Below, one piece after another: positions 46,180 to 55,670 of a DNA stretch of 55,670 bases. Made by a program: the position numbers and the translations under genes. The notes under the pieces were generated by a model that had not been told where the DNA came from, did not search any database, and worked only from the letters and a program-made list of their open reading frames with translations. Where the stretch lies: positions 1 through 55,670 of the forward strand of contig NZ_JACAOD020000005.1 of the NCBI RefSeq assembly GCF_016876135.2, read 5' to 3'. Source of the DNA: Candidatus Phytoplasma meliae. Lineage in GTDB: Bacteria; Bacillota_I; Bacilli_A; Acholeplasmatales; Acholeplasmataceae. The first letter of the stretch is position 1. Every line of letters begins with the position of its first letter.

Positions 46180-46255
46180 TGGTGACCCGTACGGGATTTG
46201 AACCCGTGAATGCATGCGTGAAAGGCATGTGAGTTAACCGTTTCTCCAACGGGCC
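46180..46255 (-). tRNA. tRNA-Glu (anticodon TTC)
   Basis: Acceptor stem GGCCCGT/ACGGGTC, anticodon loop CTTTCAC in a CATGC/GCATG stem, T-loop GGTTCAAATCC and encoded CCA. It is first in the cluster and separated by six bases from tRNA-Arg. MnmA (29438-30565) would thiolate its wobble base. Confidence 0.95.
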
Positions 46256-46544
46256 AATTTAAAATTTCTTATAATTGTAATTACTTATCATTATCCATTT
46301 ACAAAACCCATAACCCAATCTGCATCTATAATAAAATTATTTTAATCTTTGAAAATATTTATTTAAAAAACTCCAAAATAAATGAAAAAGGTTACTTTTA
46401 AATTTTATCAATATTTATCAAAAAAGTCAAGTAAAAATGGCAAGAAGGAACAAAATAAATATTTATTAGTCATATTAAAAACCTTAGATACACTAATTGT
46501 ATGAAAAAATGATAATAACACAGTGAATGTGTTAATAATCTATC

Positions 46545-47405
46545 TTAACTTACTAATGGATTGCGAATAATCCCCAAACCAATAGCACTATCGCCTACAT
46601 GGCAACCAATAACAGGAGTCAAAGGAATTTCTAATAAATTAGTTAACCCTAATTGTTCCTTTAAAATTTGTTTAAAATCATTTTTTAATTCAGGATAACC
46701 TGTAAAAATTAAATGAGCTTGGTATTTGTGATTTTTAGTATATTCTTTAACTTTATCAACTATCGATAAAAAAGTTTTATGAGTGGTTAAGTGTTTTTGA
46801 ATAAGAGCAATTTGACCATTATCTTGCACTTGCAAAAGTGGTTTAATCCTCAAAAGTCTACCAAAAAAACTTTTAGCACCTGTAAGACGTCCATTATTGA
46901 TTAATTGAGTTAATTTCTTAGCCATAAACAAAATAGTATTATTATTTTTAATCCAATCTAACCTTGTTAACACTTCTTCCAAGGAACTACCTTGTTGAAA
47001 CATTTGATAAGCTTGTAAGGCAAAATAACCTTCACAAAAACAAACCGTTTTAGTATCATAACAATAAACTTCGATTTTATCAGCTACTATTTTTTGAGCT
47101 TGCAAAATAGCATTATAAGTGCCACTTAAGGCGGATGATAAAGTTGTAATAAACACCTTTTGATAACCTTGAGCTATTAATTTTTCAAAATATACTACCA
47201 TCTCGCCAACTGATATTTGTGAAGTTTTTGGCATAAAATCAGGATTTTGTTGAAACATTTGATAAAAGGTTTCATATGGCATAGTTTTACCATCAAGATA
47301 TTCTTGATCATCGATTAAAATCTTAATTCTGATAATATCAATATCAAAATAATGAGAATAATAATCAAGACAACTAGTCGAAGTTGCTGCTACCTTGATT
47401 TTCAT
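46545..47405 (-). CDS. DegV family fatty-acid-binding protein
   Basis: DegV (FakB-type) proteins bind fatty acids and hand them to a kinase for phospholipid synthesis. The 286-residue protein has the N-terminal VAATSTSCLDYYSHYFDI, the SQISVGEM loop, TTLSSALSGTYNAI that closes on the acyl chain, and GCHVGDSAIGLGI at the end. I choose the ATG at 47405, because AAAGGAG precedes it; an upstream start at 47438 is less likely. It would link exogenous host fatty acids to the CdsA step. Confidence 0.88.
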   Translation of the reverse strand: MKIKVAATSTSCLDYYSHYFDIDIIRIKILIDDQEYLDGKTMPYETFYQMFQQNPDFMPKTSQISVGEMVVYFEKLIAQGYQKVFITTLSSALSGTYNAILQAQKIVADKIEVYCYDTKTVCFCEGYFALQAYQMFQQGSSLEEVLTRLDWIKNNNTILFMAKKLTQLINNGRLTGAKSFFGRLLRIKPLLQVQDNGQIALIQKHLTTHKTFLSIVDKVKEYTKNHKYQAHLIFTGYPELKNDFKQILKEQLGLTNLLEIPLTPVIGCHVGDSAIGLGIIRNPLVS

Positions 47406-47629
47406 ATAATACTCCTTTAATTTGGTCATTTTAGACAAATCATTGTAAATTATAAAGACAAAGTAAACCTTCTTTTTAAAACGGTGAGATCAATATGTTT
47501 ATCACGGCAATATTAAAATAATTTAACATATCAACTAATTTATAGAGGAATCATTCACATTAATGTTGCAAGAAACAAGATGTCATATGGTTATTATCCA
47601 AACAAACAAAAATATTATTAATGATTGAT

Positions 47630-49315
47630 TTACTCACTTTTAACACTAATAAAAATAGGAATAACAATAGGTCTTTTTTTAGTTTCTTTAAATAAGAATT
47701 TTCCTAATGATTCTCTAATATTTTTTTTAAAATCATTCCATTTAAGATATTTTTTTTTCAAAAAAATAGCACTTTTTTCATTGAAAATATCTTTTAATTT
47801 GGGGAAAATATGATTAGTTTCGGCAACAGCTAAAAAACCCTTACTAACCAATTGAGGTTCACCCACAATTTTTTTATATCTAGCATTAACATGGGCAACC
47901 ACAATCACCACTCCATCAGCAGCTAAAAGTTCACGATCTTTCATAATAAAATCTTGTCCCTCAACTACAGGAGTCCCATCAATTAAAATCTCTCCCAAAG
48001 TCATATGATTATGTTCGACAAAAGGTTCTTGCGTATCGCGGCAATTCCAAATAGAACCATTTTCTAATAAAAAAATATTATAAGGTTTAAATCCTATTTT
48101 TTGAGCTATTTTTTTAACTTGGTGTTGATGACGATATTCACCAATAACAGGAATAATATATTTAGGTTTTAATAAATTTAACATGATTTTTAAATTTTTT
48201 TCATAATTGTTTGGGCAAATCGATAAATCTTTCACCAAAACATGAGCTTTAATATGGTTGCGAGATAAAAGATCTAAGGTTTGTGATTGCATTTTAGCAA
48301 TTCCTGCCATCTCTTTCGACATTAATAAAACCAAATCCTGATTAGTTAAATGAATAACGCGATCGTTTTGTTGTGACATTTGTTGCAAACGCTGTAAGGT
48401 GGCAAAATGCTTGCCAAAAACAAAAACAACTAATTGTTTATGTTTGCGATGATCTTCAAAAGTATTTAATTCAACTAAATTAAAAGAGGGGACTTTTAAA
48501 AAATTTTTTTTCAAAGCAACGTCAATAATTTTTTCATTTTTAAGACCTAAAAAAGCTATTTTAAAATTTAATTTACAAGCTAAATCAATTGCTGTTTGAA
48601 TCTTTAATAAATCAAGAGCTAAAGAAGCTATCACAATGATTCCTTGTGGTTTTAAGGCATAACTAATAAAATAATTATTCAACTTATATTCAAAATTATC
48701 ATCTTCATTATTGTGTGATTTATCAAAAGCACCTTGTGAAGAGGGTAAAAAAGCCAAGACTTTTTGTTGCGCTATATGCGATAAACTAGTAAAATTAGTT
48801 TGAAAAAATTTATTTTTAAACTCCAAAAACTTTAAATCACCAGTATAAACAATGGCTCCTCTTTCTGTTTGAAAAGAAATCCCTAATGTTTCTGGCACTA
48901 ATTGTGAGGTAGCAAAAAAAGAAACTGCTACATTGTCAAAATATACAATATCCTCTGATTTCACAATATTTAAATTCAAATTTTTATAATGTACTTTATG
49001 ACTTTGAAAATATGTTTTTACCACTTGCATAGTAAAATAAGAAGCATAAATAGGTAAATTAAAATCTTGAATTAAATAAGGTAGAGCTCCTAAATGAGAT
49101 TCTAAAGAAGATGATAAAAAAACACCTTTAATTTGATCTTTGATATCTTCTAATTTATAATAATCAGATATCATAAAATCGATACCATACAAAGAAATAT
49201 TAGGATATTTTAACCCTGCATCAATAATAAAATAAGATTTGTTAATTTGTAAAAGATAAAAATTTTTTCCATCTTCACCCAAGCCACCTAAAGCAAAAAA
49301 TTTGATGTCATTCAC
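47630..49315 (-). CDS. rnjB: RNase J paralogue with destroyed active site
   Basis: The 561-residue protein aligns with RNase J over its whole length (FFALGGLGEDGKNFY, YTGDLKFLEF, KPKYIIPVIGEYRH, VSKGFL) and equals the active copy in size. The zinc motif HxHxDH is replaced: residues 68-76 read SSSLESHLG, so only the last histidine remains. The THVSGHG segment and the HGEH motif (here IGEY) are lost as well. The frame has stayed open, so the protein is under selection without catalysis. The obvious parallel is RNase J2 of Staphylococcus, which supports J1 in a complex. The substrate-binding domains may still bind RNA. Confidence 0.85.
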   Translation of the reverse strand: MNDIKFFALGGLGEDGKNFYLLQINKSYFIIDAGLKYPNISLYGIDFMISDYYKLEDIKDQIKGVFLSSSLESHLGALPYLIQDFNLPIYASYFTMQVVKTYFQSHKVHYKNLNLNIVKSEDIVYFDNVAVSFFATSQLVPETLGISFQTERGAIVYTGDLKFLEFKNKFFQTNFTSLSHIAQQKVLAFLPSSQGAFDKSHNNEDDNFEYKLNNYFISYALKPQGIIVIASLALDLLKIQTAIDLACKLNFKIAFLGLKNEKIIDVALKKNFLKVPSFNLVELNTFEDHRKHKQLVVFVFGKHFATLQRLQQMSQQNDRVIHLTNQDLVLLMSKEMAGIAKMQSQTLDLLSRNHIKAHVLVKDLSICPNNYEKNLKIMLNLLKPKYIIPVIGEYRHQHQVKKIAQKIGFKPYNIFLLENGSIWNCRDTQEPFVEHNHMTLGEILIDGTPVVEGQDFIMKDRELLAADGVVIVVAHVNARYKKIVGEPQLVSKGFLAVAETNHIFPKLKDIFNEKSAIFLKKKYLKWNDFKKNIRESLGKFLFKETKKRPIVIPIFISVKSE

Positions 49316-50732
49316 TTAAGACCTCCAGATTGTTGTCTTTTTTTAATTTTTCATAGTTCTTAAAAATTATCATATTTAAATAGATTAAACGATGAATTAA
49401 TATTGTTGATGTAAAGCGATCTTCCCCAATCGCTTATTATAGTAAACAATTATAAAATAAGAAGAAGATAAATGTTTGCAATCAAAATATTACGCTTTTT
49501 TTATTTTTTAGCGCCTCAGTCACAAGATCACAAAGCGATCCCGTCCCAAAAAAATAATCAGATCCACGGTAGCTGCTTCATTGCTAAATGTGAAAAACTT
49601 TAGCAAGCAAAAAATAAATCACAAATAGTCAATCACGCCAAATAATAAACAATAAAATATATAAACCATTATTTTGAAACCAAATGAGGGGGAGAAACAT
49701 AAATTATTGATTAATTTCATTTATGTATTGGTTAAATAGAATCGACAAGACATATGGAAACTTCATTTTATCCCATTGCGTTTAAAACTGACACTAATAA
49801 TCATCATTCCCGTAATTATAATAGTATTCTATCACCATAACATTTGATGATAATTGGATCATCATTTTACATAACAAAATTCTAAATATCTTTGTTTCAT
49901 CTTAATTAAATGAAAAAACGATATATAAGTAGTATTAATTTTATAAAAATCTTAAAATACAAGTCATTTAATAATAAATTTTATTGACTCATGTGATAAG
50001 AAAGTGTGGCTTTTTTATCTTTAACAATTAATTGAAAACGCATTAAGTTAATCAAATGCTATATTTTTTAAATTATCAAAATTATGATTGACAAATAAAA
50101 TTACATTTATGAAATACAATTAATCGCTTTATAAAATAAAAAAATACTATCTAATATACTTATATTATACTAAAAAAATACTTTTTAAAAACACATTTAT
50201 GAAAAAATTGATAAATTATCATCTGATATCACTTGCATAAGTTGTTTAGCATTTTTGAACGATGATGCTGTGCACCAAAAAAAGATAAAATGAGTTTTGA
50301 AACAACTAAGAAAGGGGCGACCAACTTTTGGGAAATTTCATTTTAAAACAGTTATTGGTGAAGTGTTTTTTTGTTTAATCTATTAAAATTATTTTTTAAG
50401 GTTAAAAAATTAATCCTATCATTTCATATCTTTTCAAACTAAAGAAATCTATTTTTATATCTGAAGAGTGAAAAAGTATTTAAACTTTTTTGATATTTCA
50501 CTAATTTCAAAAGATATTGGTATTGATATTTTAATGTTACCCAGGAATCATAGAAGTTCAGTAATTTAGGTCAAAAATAAAAAAAGGGGGAAGGAAGTAA
50601 GAATAAGTCATTGTTTGGTATATCCCACCCTTTGTATCTTCAAAATATTTATTAAAATATGATTTATGCAATGCTGCTATTTTTATTTTTCTGTGTATTC
50701 TTTAAAAAATATGAAGTGAACGACAAAAAACA
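49316..50732. other. 1.4-kb region without an intact gene
   Basis: No frame longer than 75 codons has any support. A less AT-rich island at about 49505-49620 contains an eight-pair hairpin (TTGCTAAA/TTTAGCAA, about 49592-49617) and could be an unrecognised RNA or relic. ACATAAAT/ATTTATGT (about 49698-49727) is another inverted repeat. A possible decayed frame is listed at 50189-50386. The rest looks like decayed DNA. Confidence 0.45.
50189..50386 (+). pseudogene. Possible decayed reading frame with one internal TGA
   Basis: On the plus strand, 65 codons between two TAA stops are interrupted only by a TGA at 50291. The part after it reads VLKQLRKGRPTFGKFHF and looks more like protein than the surroundings. 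There is no start codon. The family is not recognised and chance cannot be excluded. Confidence 0.25.
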
Positions 50733-51407
50733 TTACCAAGTCCATGATCTTTGCGATGTTAAGTCTTTCATAGGTTTTTTGATCAAACAACCTTCATCAT
50801 CTAATGACTTGTTATTTAATAACCTTTCAACAATAATTTTCCAAATAAATTTATTTTTAATCAAAATATTTTTAGCTCTATTATAGCATTCATTTAAAAT
50901 ATCTGAAGTAGCTTGATGTTTGGCGTCATGCCTCTTTTTTAAATAATCATCACCCAGTTGTTTATCAAAGATCTTATTTATTTCTTCCTTAGTGTGTTGT
51001 TCGTCATCCTCATAATTTGTTTTACCACCATCGTTATTAAAGACCAAAACTTCTGCAGCTCTACCGCTACAATTAATTGTGATTTCATCTAAATAATCTT
51101 GTAAACTCATATCTTTATCAGCTTTGCGATAATAAAATGTGCCCCCTTTGCTTCCTGATATATAGGATTTTTTTATTTGTCTTCCTAATATCGAAGCTAC
51201 CACTACATGTCCTGCTTCATGAACAGCAGTTTTTGTTTCTTCCTCTTTATTGTCGCAAGTTGCACCATCTTGAATAATGGTGTTAGGGGGAGGCGAGGTT
51301 GGGCTATATAAGTTTTTATAATAAAAAATTATCATCATGTTTTCTATAACCAGTAGAACAAATATTAATCCCCATATGATATGTTTTTTCAAGCGTAAAA
51401 AATGCAT
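50733..51407 (-). CDS. Free-standing membrane-anchored M41 (FtsH-type) protease domain
   Basis: This 224-residue protein has an N-terminal membrane helix (about residues 9-30), a short linker, and then only the peptidase part of FtsH: AVHEAGHVVVASILG with intact HEAGH (63-67), CSGRAAEVLVFN (113-124) and an Asp-rich segment NYEDDEQ (131-137) that can supply the third zinc ligand. There is no AAA domain. It starts 11 bases after the ftsH stop with an AAAGG site, so the two are co-transcribed. It could be a shortened ftsH paralogue that cuts without unfolding, or a subunit that joins AAA partners lacking protease. Confidence 0.8.
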   Translation of the reverse strand: MHFLRLKKHIIWGLIFVLLVIENMMIIFYYKNLYSPTSPPPNTIIQDGATCDNKEEETKTAVHEAGHVVVASILGRQIKKSYISGSKGGTFYYRKADKDMSLQDYLDEITINCSGRAAEVLVFNNDGGKTNYEDDEQHTKEEINKIFDKQLGDDYLKKRHDAKHQATSDILNECYNRAKNILIKNKFIWKIIVERLLNNKSLDDEGCLIKKPMKDLTSQRSWTW

Positions 51408-51418
51408 ATTTATGACCT

Positions 51419-53146
51419 TTATTTTGAAATTAATTTTTCAATTTCTTCTTTGGTAATAGTTTCTTTTTTCAGTAATAAATTAGCTATTTTATGAAGTAAA
51501 TCTTGGTTTTCTTGGATAATCTTATTAGCTTCTTGCATACAAGTATCAATGATATTTTTAATTTCTTTATCAACAGATTTTTTATCTGTATCTTGGACAG
51601 GACCTATTTCACTCATGCCAAGTTTAGTTACCATTTGAGTAGCAATTTGAGTGGCAGATTTAAAATCGCCATAAGCACCATTTGAAATATCATCAAAAAT
51701 TAATTCTTCAGCTGCACGTCCTCCTAAAAAAGAGATGATATTTGCTAACATACGTTTTTTAGAAGAAAAAAAAGTTTCTTTTTCAGGAAGCATTAAGTTG
51801 TAACCACCTGCATTACCACGAGGAATAATGGTTACTTTTTGGACTTTTTGAGCGTGCTGCAATTTCAATCCAATAACAGCATGTCCTGCTTCATGATATG
51901 AAACCATTTTTTTCTCATCTTCATCATATTTACGTGATTTTTTGGCAGGACCCATTAAAACGCGGTCGATAGCTTCATATAATTCTTCATTTGTGATTAA
52001 TGTTTTATTATTGCGAACTGTTAAAATAGAAGCTTCATTTAATACAGAAGCAAGTTGAGCTCCACTCATATAAGGAGTTTGTTTGGCAATTTGTGATAAA
52101 TCAACTTCTTGGGCTAGTTTTTTATTTTTAGCATGCACTTTTAAAATGGCCTCTCTTGCTTTGAAATCAGGTAAACCAACAGTAAATTGACGGTCGAATC
52201 TACCAGGACGAAGTAAAGCAGCATCTAGCATGTCTTTTCTATTAGTGGCTCCAATAATTAAAATCCCCTTAGAAGTGTTAAAGCCATCCATTTCGGTTAA
52301 TAGTTGATTTAGGGTTTGTTCGTGTTTATTATCGATTCCTCCGCGTTTTTTTCCTACCGAATCAATTTCATCGATAAACAAAACACAAGGAGCATGATAA
52401 TTTATTTCTTTGAATAATTTTTGTAATTTTTTAACTCCTAAACCCACCAAAATACCATCAAATTCAGAACCTGAAACAGCAAAAAAAGGGACGCCTGCTT
52501 CTCCTGCTACTGCTTTAGCAAGTAAGGTTTTTCCTGTTCCAGGAGGTCCTTCTAATAAAACCCCTTTAGGAATTGAAGCTCCAATTTCTTCATATTTGCG
52601 AGGATTTTTAAGAAAATCAATTAACTCCTTCATCTCTTCTTTTTCTTCTTCGTTGCCTGCAACATCTTTGAAAGTAAAAAGAGATTTTTGTTTAGAATTT
52701 ATCTTAGTATCTCCTTCTAATTGTCCGCCTAAAAATTTCTTTTGAAATAAAATATAAAACAAAAATACTATAGTTGAAAAAGGACTCAAAATATCTAAAA
52801 AAAAGGTCACAACATCAAAACTAAAAACTTTTTCAGAAGGAATTTTTTGCATTAAAGGGGCAATTTCGTTTTTATAAACATCAGCATAAAAAAAAATACC
52901 ATTAATATCTTCAATTTCTACTTTATCATAATTGGCAAAAGATCTCAAATGAGGGAAACCTCTTTGACTATAACGTATTTTTCTAATAGTTGAAGAGTTA
53001 TATTTTTTAAATACATCATTTTCCCCAATTAAAATTCCTTTCGGATTAAATTTTCCCACTCCTAAAAAAACATTAGCAAAAATCACAATTAGCAAAACAA
53101 TAAGAATTAAAAATTTTAAATAATTCCGTTTAATTTTTTGAAACAT
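51419..53146 (-). CDS. ftsH: ATP-dependent zinc metalloprotease FtsH
   Basis: The 575-residue protein has the full FtsH plan: two membrane helices (about 10-32 and 108-135) around an extracytoplasmic segment, Walker A GPPGTGKT (200-207), Walker B VLFIDEID (255-262), [14 protein letters not shown] (418-422) and the third zinc ligand Asp494 in AYGDFKSA. The second pore-loop residue, which is Phe in the family (MFVG), is Leu here: ILVG (232-235), and the following GASR is GVKK. Since the aromatic residue grips substrates, translocation may be weak or altered. It lies between the solute-binding protein and the free M41 domain in one operon. Confidence 0.93.
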   Translation of the reverse strand: MFQKIKRNYLKFLILIVLLIVIFANVFLGVGKFNPKGILIGENDVFKKYNSSTIRKIRYSQRGFPHLRSFANYDKVEIEDINGIFFYADVYKNEIAPLMQKIPSEKVFSFDVVTFFLDILSPFSTIVFLFYILFQKKFLGGQLEGDTKINSKQKSLFTFKDVAGNEEEKEEMKELIDFLKNPRKYEEIGASIPKGVLLEGPPGTGKTLLAKAVAGEAGVPFFAVSGSEFDGILVGLGVKKLQKLFKEINYHAPCVLFIDEIDSVGKKRGGIDNKHEQTLNQLLTEMDGFNTSKGILIIGATNRKDMLDAALLRPGRFDRQFTVGLPDFKAREAILKVHAKNKKLAQEVDLSQIAKQTPYMSGAQLASVLNEASILTVRNNKTLITNEELYEAIDRVLMGPAKKSRKYDEDEKKMVSYHEAGHAVIGLKLQHAQKVQKVTIIPRGNAGGYNLMLPEKETFFSSKKRMLANIISFLGGRAAEELIFDDISNGAYGDFKSATQIATQMVTKLGMSEIGPVQDTDKKSVDKEIKNIIDTCMQEANKIIQENQDLLHKIANLLLKKETITKEEIEKLISK

Positions 53147-53238
53147 TCCTGCTTTGGTTTTCCTTTCTGTTATGTAATCAAAGAAGATTATTCAATATTA
53201 ATTAAATTTTCCAATATTGCTTTTAAAAAATCCAATTT

Positions 53239-55539
53239 TTAAAAATGAAAAAAATTTAAATAATTGTCTTTATCGCGTAAAACATCATCAAAAACAACAA
53301 ATTTTTTAATAGTGGTTAAAGGAATAGAATAACATTGATTATAACGGTTTTTTTCTAACACTTTAATAATTTCGACACAAACATCTTGTTTGGCTTGTTG
53401 TGAAATATTAGCTTTTAATAAACTAGTACTTAAAACACCGATTAATTGTGTAGCATTTCCTTCCCAATCCCCATTTTCACTAATGGCATTAAAGTGTACC
53501 TTTTTAATGGATGCATTTAATTGACTTGTAGCATCTTGAATGGTGGTTGTAGAATCTAATTTTAATAAATCACTAAATTGTTTACTAGTTAAATCCAATA
53601 TTTCCAATTCTCCACCTGTTGTCATTAATTTTGGATACCAATCGGGTTTTTGTTCATTTGATAAATTTCCAAAATGGGTTTCCAAATATTGTCTAAATTG
53701 TGGTAAATTGAATTTAATAGTTTGCTGGTTGTTATAAGGAATAAAGTGATAAAGAATAGTGTCAGGATCATCTTTATCTTGGTTAGTGTAACCTGAATAG
53801 TTGCTGGGGTTAAATAATTCAGGATCCATCATCAGGGCGGCCACCTCTTCTTCAGTTGCATTCGGTTCTAATCCTACTTTAATTTTCTTAATTTTAATTT
53901 TATTAACACCTAAAGCATCAGAAAAAAGATTTTCTAAAATTTCAATAGTTTTATCCACTGCTTCTTTTTCAACTGCATCACTTTGATAACGCAATTTAAT
54001 CTCTAAAGGAACTATCGAATCTTCATTAGATTCAGAATAATATTTATTAATAAACTGTTCATAAGATTGTTTAATTAAAACTTTTGCTTTTTCCAAAAAT
54101 TTATCTTTCAAAGAAATCAATAAATTATTGTCATCTAAATTATGATTGGTATCGTTTTCAATAATGCCATCTTCTTTTAAAAACTCATAAACATTATCTC
54201 GATGTTCTTGAGTTCCATTATAAAAAGGAGCATTTTCAGAAACTTTGGCAACATCTGATACCAACGAAAGAGAAGGGGACATCTTTGTTATATCAGCAAT
54301 TTGGGCACGGTTCAAACCATAAAACAAAGCTTTTCTAAAACACACATCTTTTAATAACGCATCACCTTTTTTTAAAGATTGTTCATCTGTATTTTCATCA
54401 TCTTCTATTCTAAACAAAGAAATAAAATTACTAGAAAATGACTCTAAACCTGGATTATCTAAGTATTTATCTAACATATTCCATTCTTTGGGCACCAAAG
54501 GGATAACAAAACTTAATTTATGTTGTTGTAACAATTCTTGTTGTTCTTCTTGAGTCATTGTAATGATTTCAATTGTTTGAGGTTTTTTATTTTTATTAAT
54601 CACTGGTGTGTTTCCAGAATTAACGCCATCAACACGAACAAAAATACATTTATCAGGATTATAACCTGAAGCAATTTTATAATCACCATAAGAAATAAAG
54701 GGATATTGTTTAGTGCCGTATCTAATTTCATCACCTACCAAAGATTGAGAAAATTGTAATTTTGGAACCAATGTAATATTATTAATTTTTTGCATCACTT
54801 CTAATAAATTTTTAGGTTCAGGATATTTAATTTTAAATTCTAAATCAGAAACTTTTTCAAAACACTGACTCAAATTAATAACACTGTTGTCTTCTGAACA
54901 GCTAGGGAACTCAATTCCTATATGTTGCAACGACTTAATTCTATCTTTAAAATCTTTATTGCGATAATTATTTTGATAATATTTTAAATATTGTTCGATT
55001 GTATATTCAACAACATCAGTATTAATCGGTTGTTTATCTTCAAATGTGGCATGATCCTGTATTTTAAAACTAAAAGCAGGGCTTTGGATATTTTTGGCAT
55101 TATGAAAATCTGCTTCTGTTTTGATTTGATATTCTTGGTTATCATTATCTTTTACAGAAACAATCAAATTAGGCAGAAGAAGTAAAAAATTGGCGTCTTG
55201 TTTTTCTTCAAAAAACGATTTAGTTAATAATTTATAAATTGATTGATGAAGATGACCTTTGCTCACATTAACATGAGGGGGGGTTTGAGGGTGCAAAGGA
55301 TTTAAGGATCCTATTTCTTCTGGATAAGCAATTCGCAATAATTCTTGATTAACTGGTTCTAAATTATCTTTAAAACGTTGTCTTTCCGAAATATTTTGTT
55401 CGGAAATGGATGAAGTTGGCTGCTTGACTTTCCACCAACACCATCCCGCCGCTATAATTGTTAAAACCAGCAACAAACTTAAACTACTAATTAATAATAT
55501 TTTTTTATTCTTGTTAATAAAGTTTTTAAATTTATTCAT
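53239..55539 (-). CDS. ABC-transporter solute-binding protein, family 5 (oligopeptide/dipeptide type)
   Basis: Family 5 binding proteins catch peptides or other solutes outside the membrane for an ABC importer. The 766-residue protein has an uncleaved or lipid-free signal anchor (about residues 13-34), then RIAYPEEIGSLNPLHPQ, typical of the family's N-terminal domain, the DVVEYTIEQYLKYY segment where the SBP_bac_5 signature lies, and FRKALFYGLNRAQIADI. It is longer than usual OppA proteins. AAAGGA precedes the ATG. No permease or ATPase gene is inside the window on this side. The head of a second copy lies at 23290-23411. Confidence 0.8.
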   Translation of the reverse strand: MNKFKNFINKNKKILLISSLSLLLVLTIIAAGWCWWKVKQPTSSISEQNISERQRFKDNLEPVNQELLRIAYPEEIGSLNPLHPQTPPHVNVSKGHLHQSIYKLLTKSFFEEKQDANFLLLLPNLIVSVKDNDNQEYQIKTEADFHNAKNIQSPAFSFKIQDHATFEDKQPINTDVVEYTIEQYLKYYQNNYRNKDFKDRIKSLQHIGIEFPSCSEDNSVINLSQCFEKVSDLEFKIKYPEPKNLLEVMQKINNITLVPKLQFSQSLVGDEIRYGTKQYPFISYGDYKIASGYNPDKCIFVRVDGVNSGNTPVINKNKKPQTIEIITMTQEEQQELLQQHKLSFVIPLVPKEWNMLDKYLDNPGLESFSSNFISLFRIEDDENTDEQSLKKGDALLKDVCFRKALFYGLNRAQIADITKMSPSLSLVSDVAKVSENAPFYNGTQEHRDNVYEFLKEDGIIENDTNHNLDDNNLLISLKDKFLEKAKVLIKQSYEQFINKYYSESNEDSIVPLEIKLRYQSDAVEKEAVDKTIEILENLFSDALGVNKIKIKKIKVGLEPNATEEEVAALMMDPELFNPSNYSGYTNQDKDDPDTILYHFIPYNNQQTIKFNLPQFRQYLETHFGNLSNEQKPDWYPKLMTTGGELEILDLTSKQFSDLLKLDSTTTIQDATSQLNASIKKVHFNAISENGDWEGNATQLIGVLSTSLLKANISQQAKQDVCVEIIKVLEKNRYNQCYSIPLTTIKKFVVFDDVLRDKDNYLNFFHF

Positions 55540-55627
55540 TTTGAATCCTTTCTATTGCATTTTATTTTTTATTTTAATGTAATATTGAATGATCGCATCA
55601 CATGACATAGCTATCAAATTTTCAATA

Positions 55628-55670
55628 TAAATAGCTATTAATTATAATTATACACCAAAAAAAAAAAAAA
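55628..55670 (-). repeat. Promoter-containing repeat, copy 2
   Basis: Identical over about 40 bases to 23459-23499, including the poly-A tract that runs into the window edge. On the minus strand it carries TATAAT-like boxes and lies 89 bases before the solute-binding-protein gene, so it is the likely promoter of the operon with ftsH and the M41 protein. Confidence 0.75.

Noticed and set aside
49505..49620. Signal recognition particle RNA or tmRNA
   Set aside because: An AGCAGC-like stretch on the minus strand recalls SRP RNA, but the conserved GGAA-type tetraloop and internal loop are absent, and no tag-peptide frame or tRNA-like ends are seen.

Overview
The window is chromosomal DNA of a wall-less, very AT-rich Mollicute, almost certainly a phytoplasma ('Candidatus Phytoplasma'). 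The strongest pointer is the order groES-groEL-amp-nadE: the small protein after groEL has the signal peptide, hydrophilic middle and C-terminal membrane helix of the antigenic membrane protein Amp. Its N-terminus looks like aster-yellows-group (16SrI) Amp, which is recalled rather than searched. Tryptophan is encoded by TGG, and in-frame TGA appears only in decayed frames, so the code looks standard, unlike Mycoplasma. No cell-wall or amino-acid synthesis genes are seen. Nearly all genes lie on the minus strand.

Layout. 1-1402 (+): 3' part of an FtsH-like gene with a destroyed zinc motif and an extra C-terminal membrane module. 1409-1478: a 33-bp perfect hairpin between converging genes. 1486-6635: lower glycolysis (gapA, pgk, fba, tpiA) with a Cof-type phosphatase. 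6925-11084: cdsA, frr, pyrH, tsf and rpsB. 11479-13418: dut, ung and a Ser/His signal peptidase. 13666-16425: a P2-type cation ATPase. 16709-20422: a second FtsH-like protein with a damaged zinc motif, an ECF-like membrane protein and lipoate ligase. 20616-27003: an accessory region with five unrecognised membrane or coiled-coil genes, a decayed second copy of the promoter and 5' end of the solute-binding-protein gene found at the right edge, a tandemly duplicated and decaying surface-protein cassette split by an 829-bp insertion, and pseudogene tails. 27128-32447: rel, mnmA, nadE. 32915-35703: amp and groESL with a consensus promoter and a CIRCE-like operator. 35832-36078: a pseudogene. 36199-42438: P1B-4 metal ATPase, spoVG, ksgA, an HD hydrolase, pduL and spx. 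43062-49315: active-type RNase J, a second Cof phosphatase (+), four tRNAs, DegV and a catalytically degenerate RNase J paralogue. 49316-50732: 1.4 kb with no intact gene. 50733-55539: a solute-binding protein, FtsH and a free-standing M41 protease domain in one operon.

How it fits together. Glycolysis supplies ATP and phosphorylated intermediates; PduL and lipoate ligase fit an acetyl-CoA/acetyl-phosphate route in a cell without a TCA cycle. The secretion, chaperone, Amp and solute-binding-protein genes serve the exposed membrane. The most unusual theme is split pseudo-enzyme families. Four FtsH-type proteins divide AAA, pore and protease functions unevenly: two have lost the zinc motif, the one with intact zinc has lost the aromatic pore residue, and one has no AAA domain. 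RNase J is likewise an active/dead pair, and NadE has lost the P-loop of its synthetase half.
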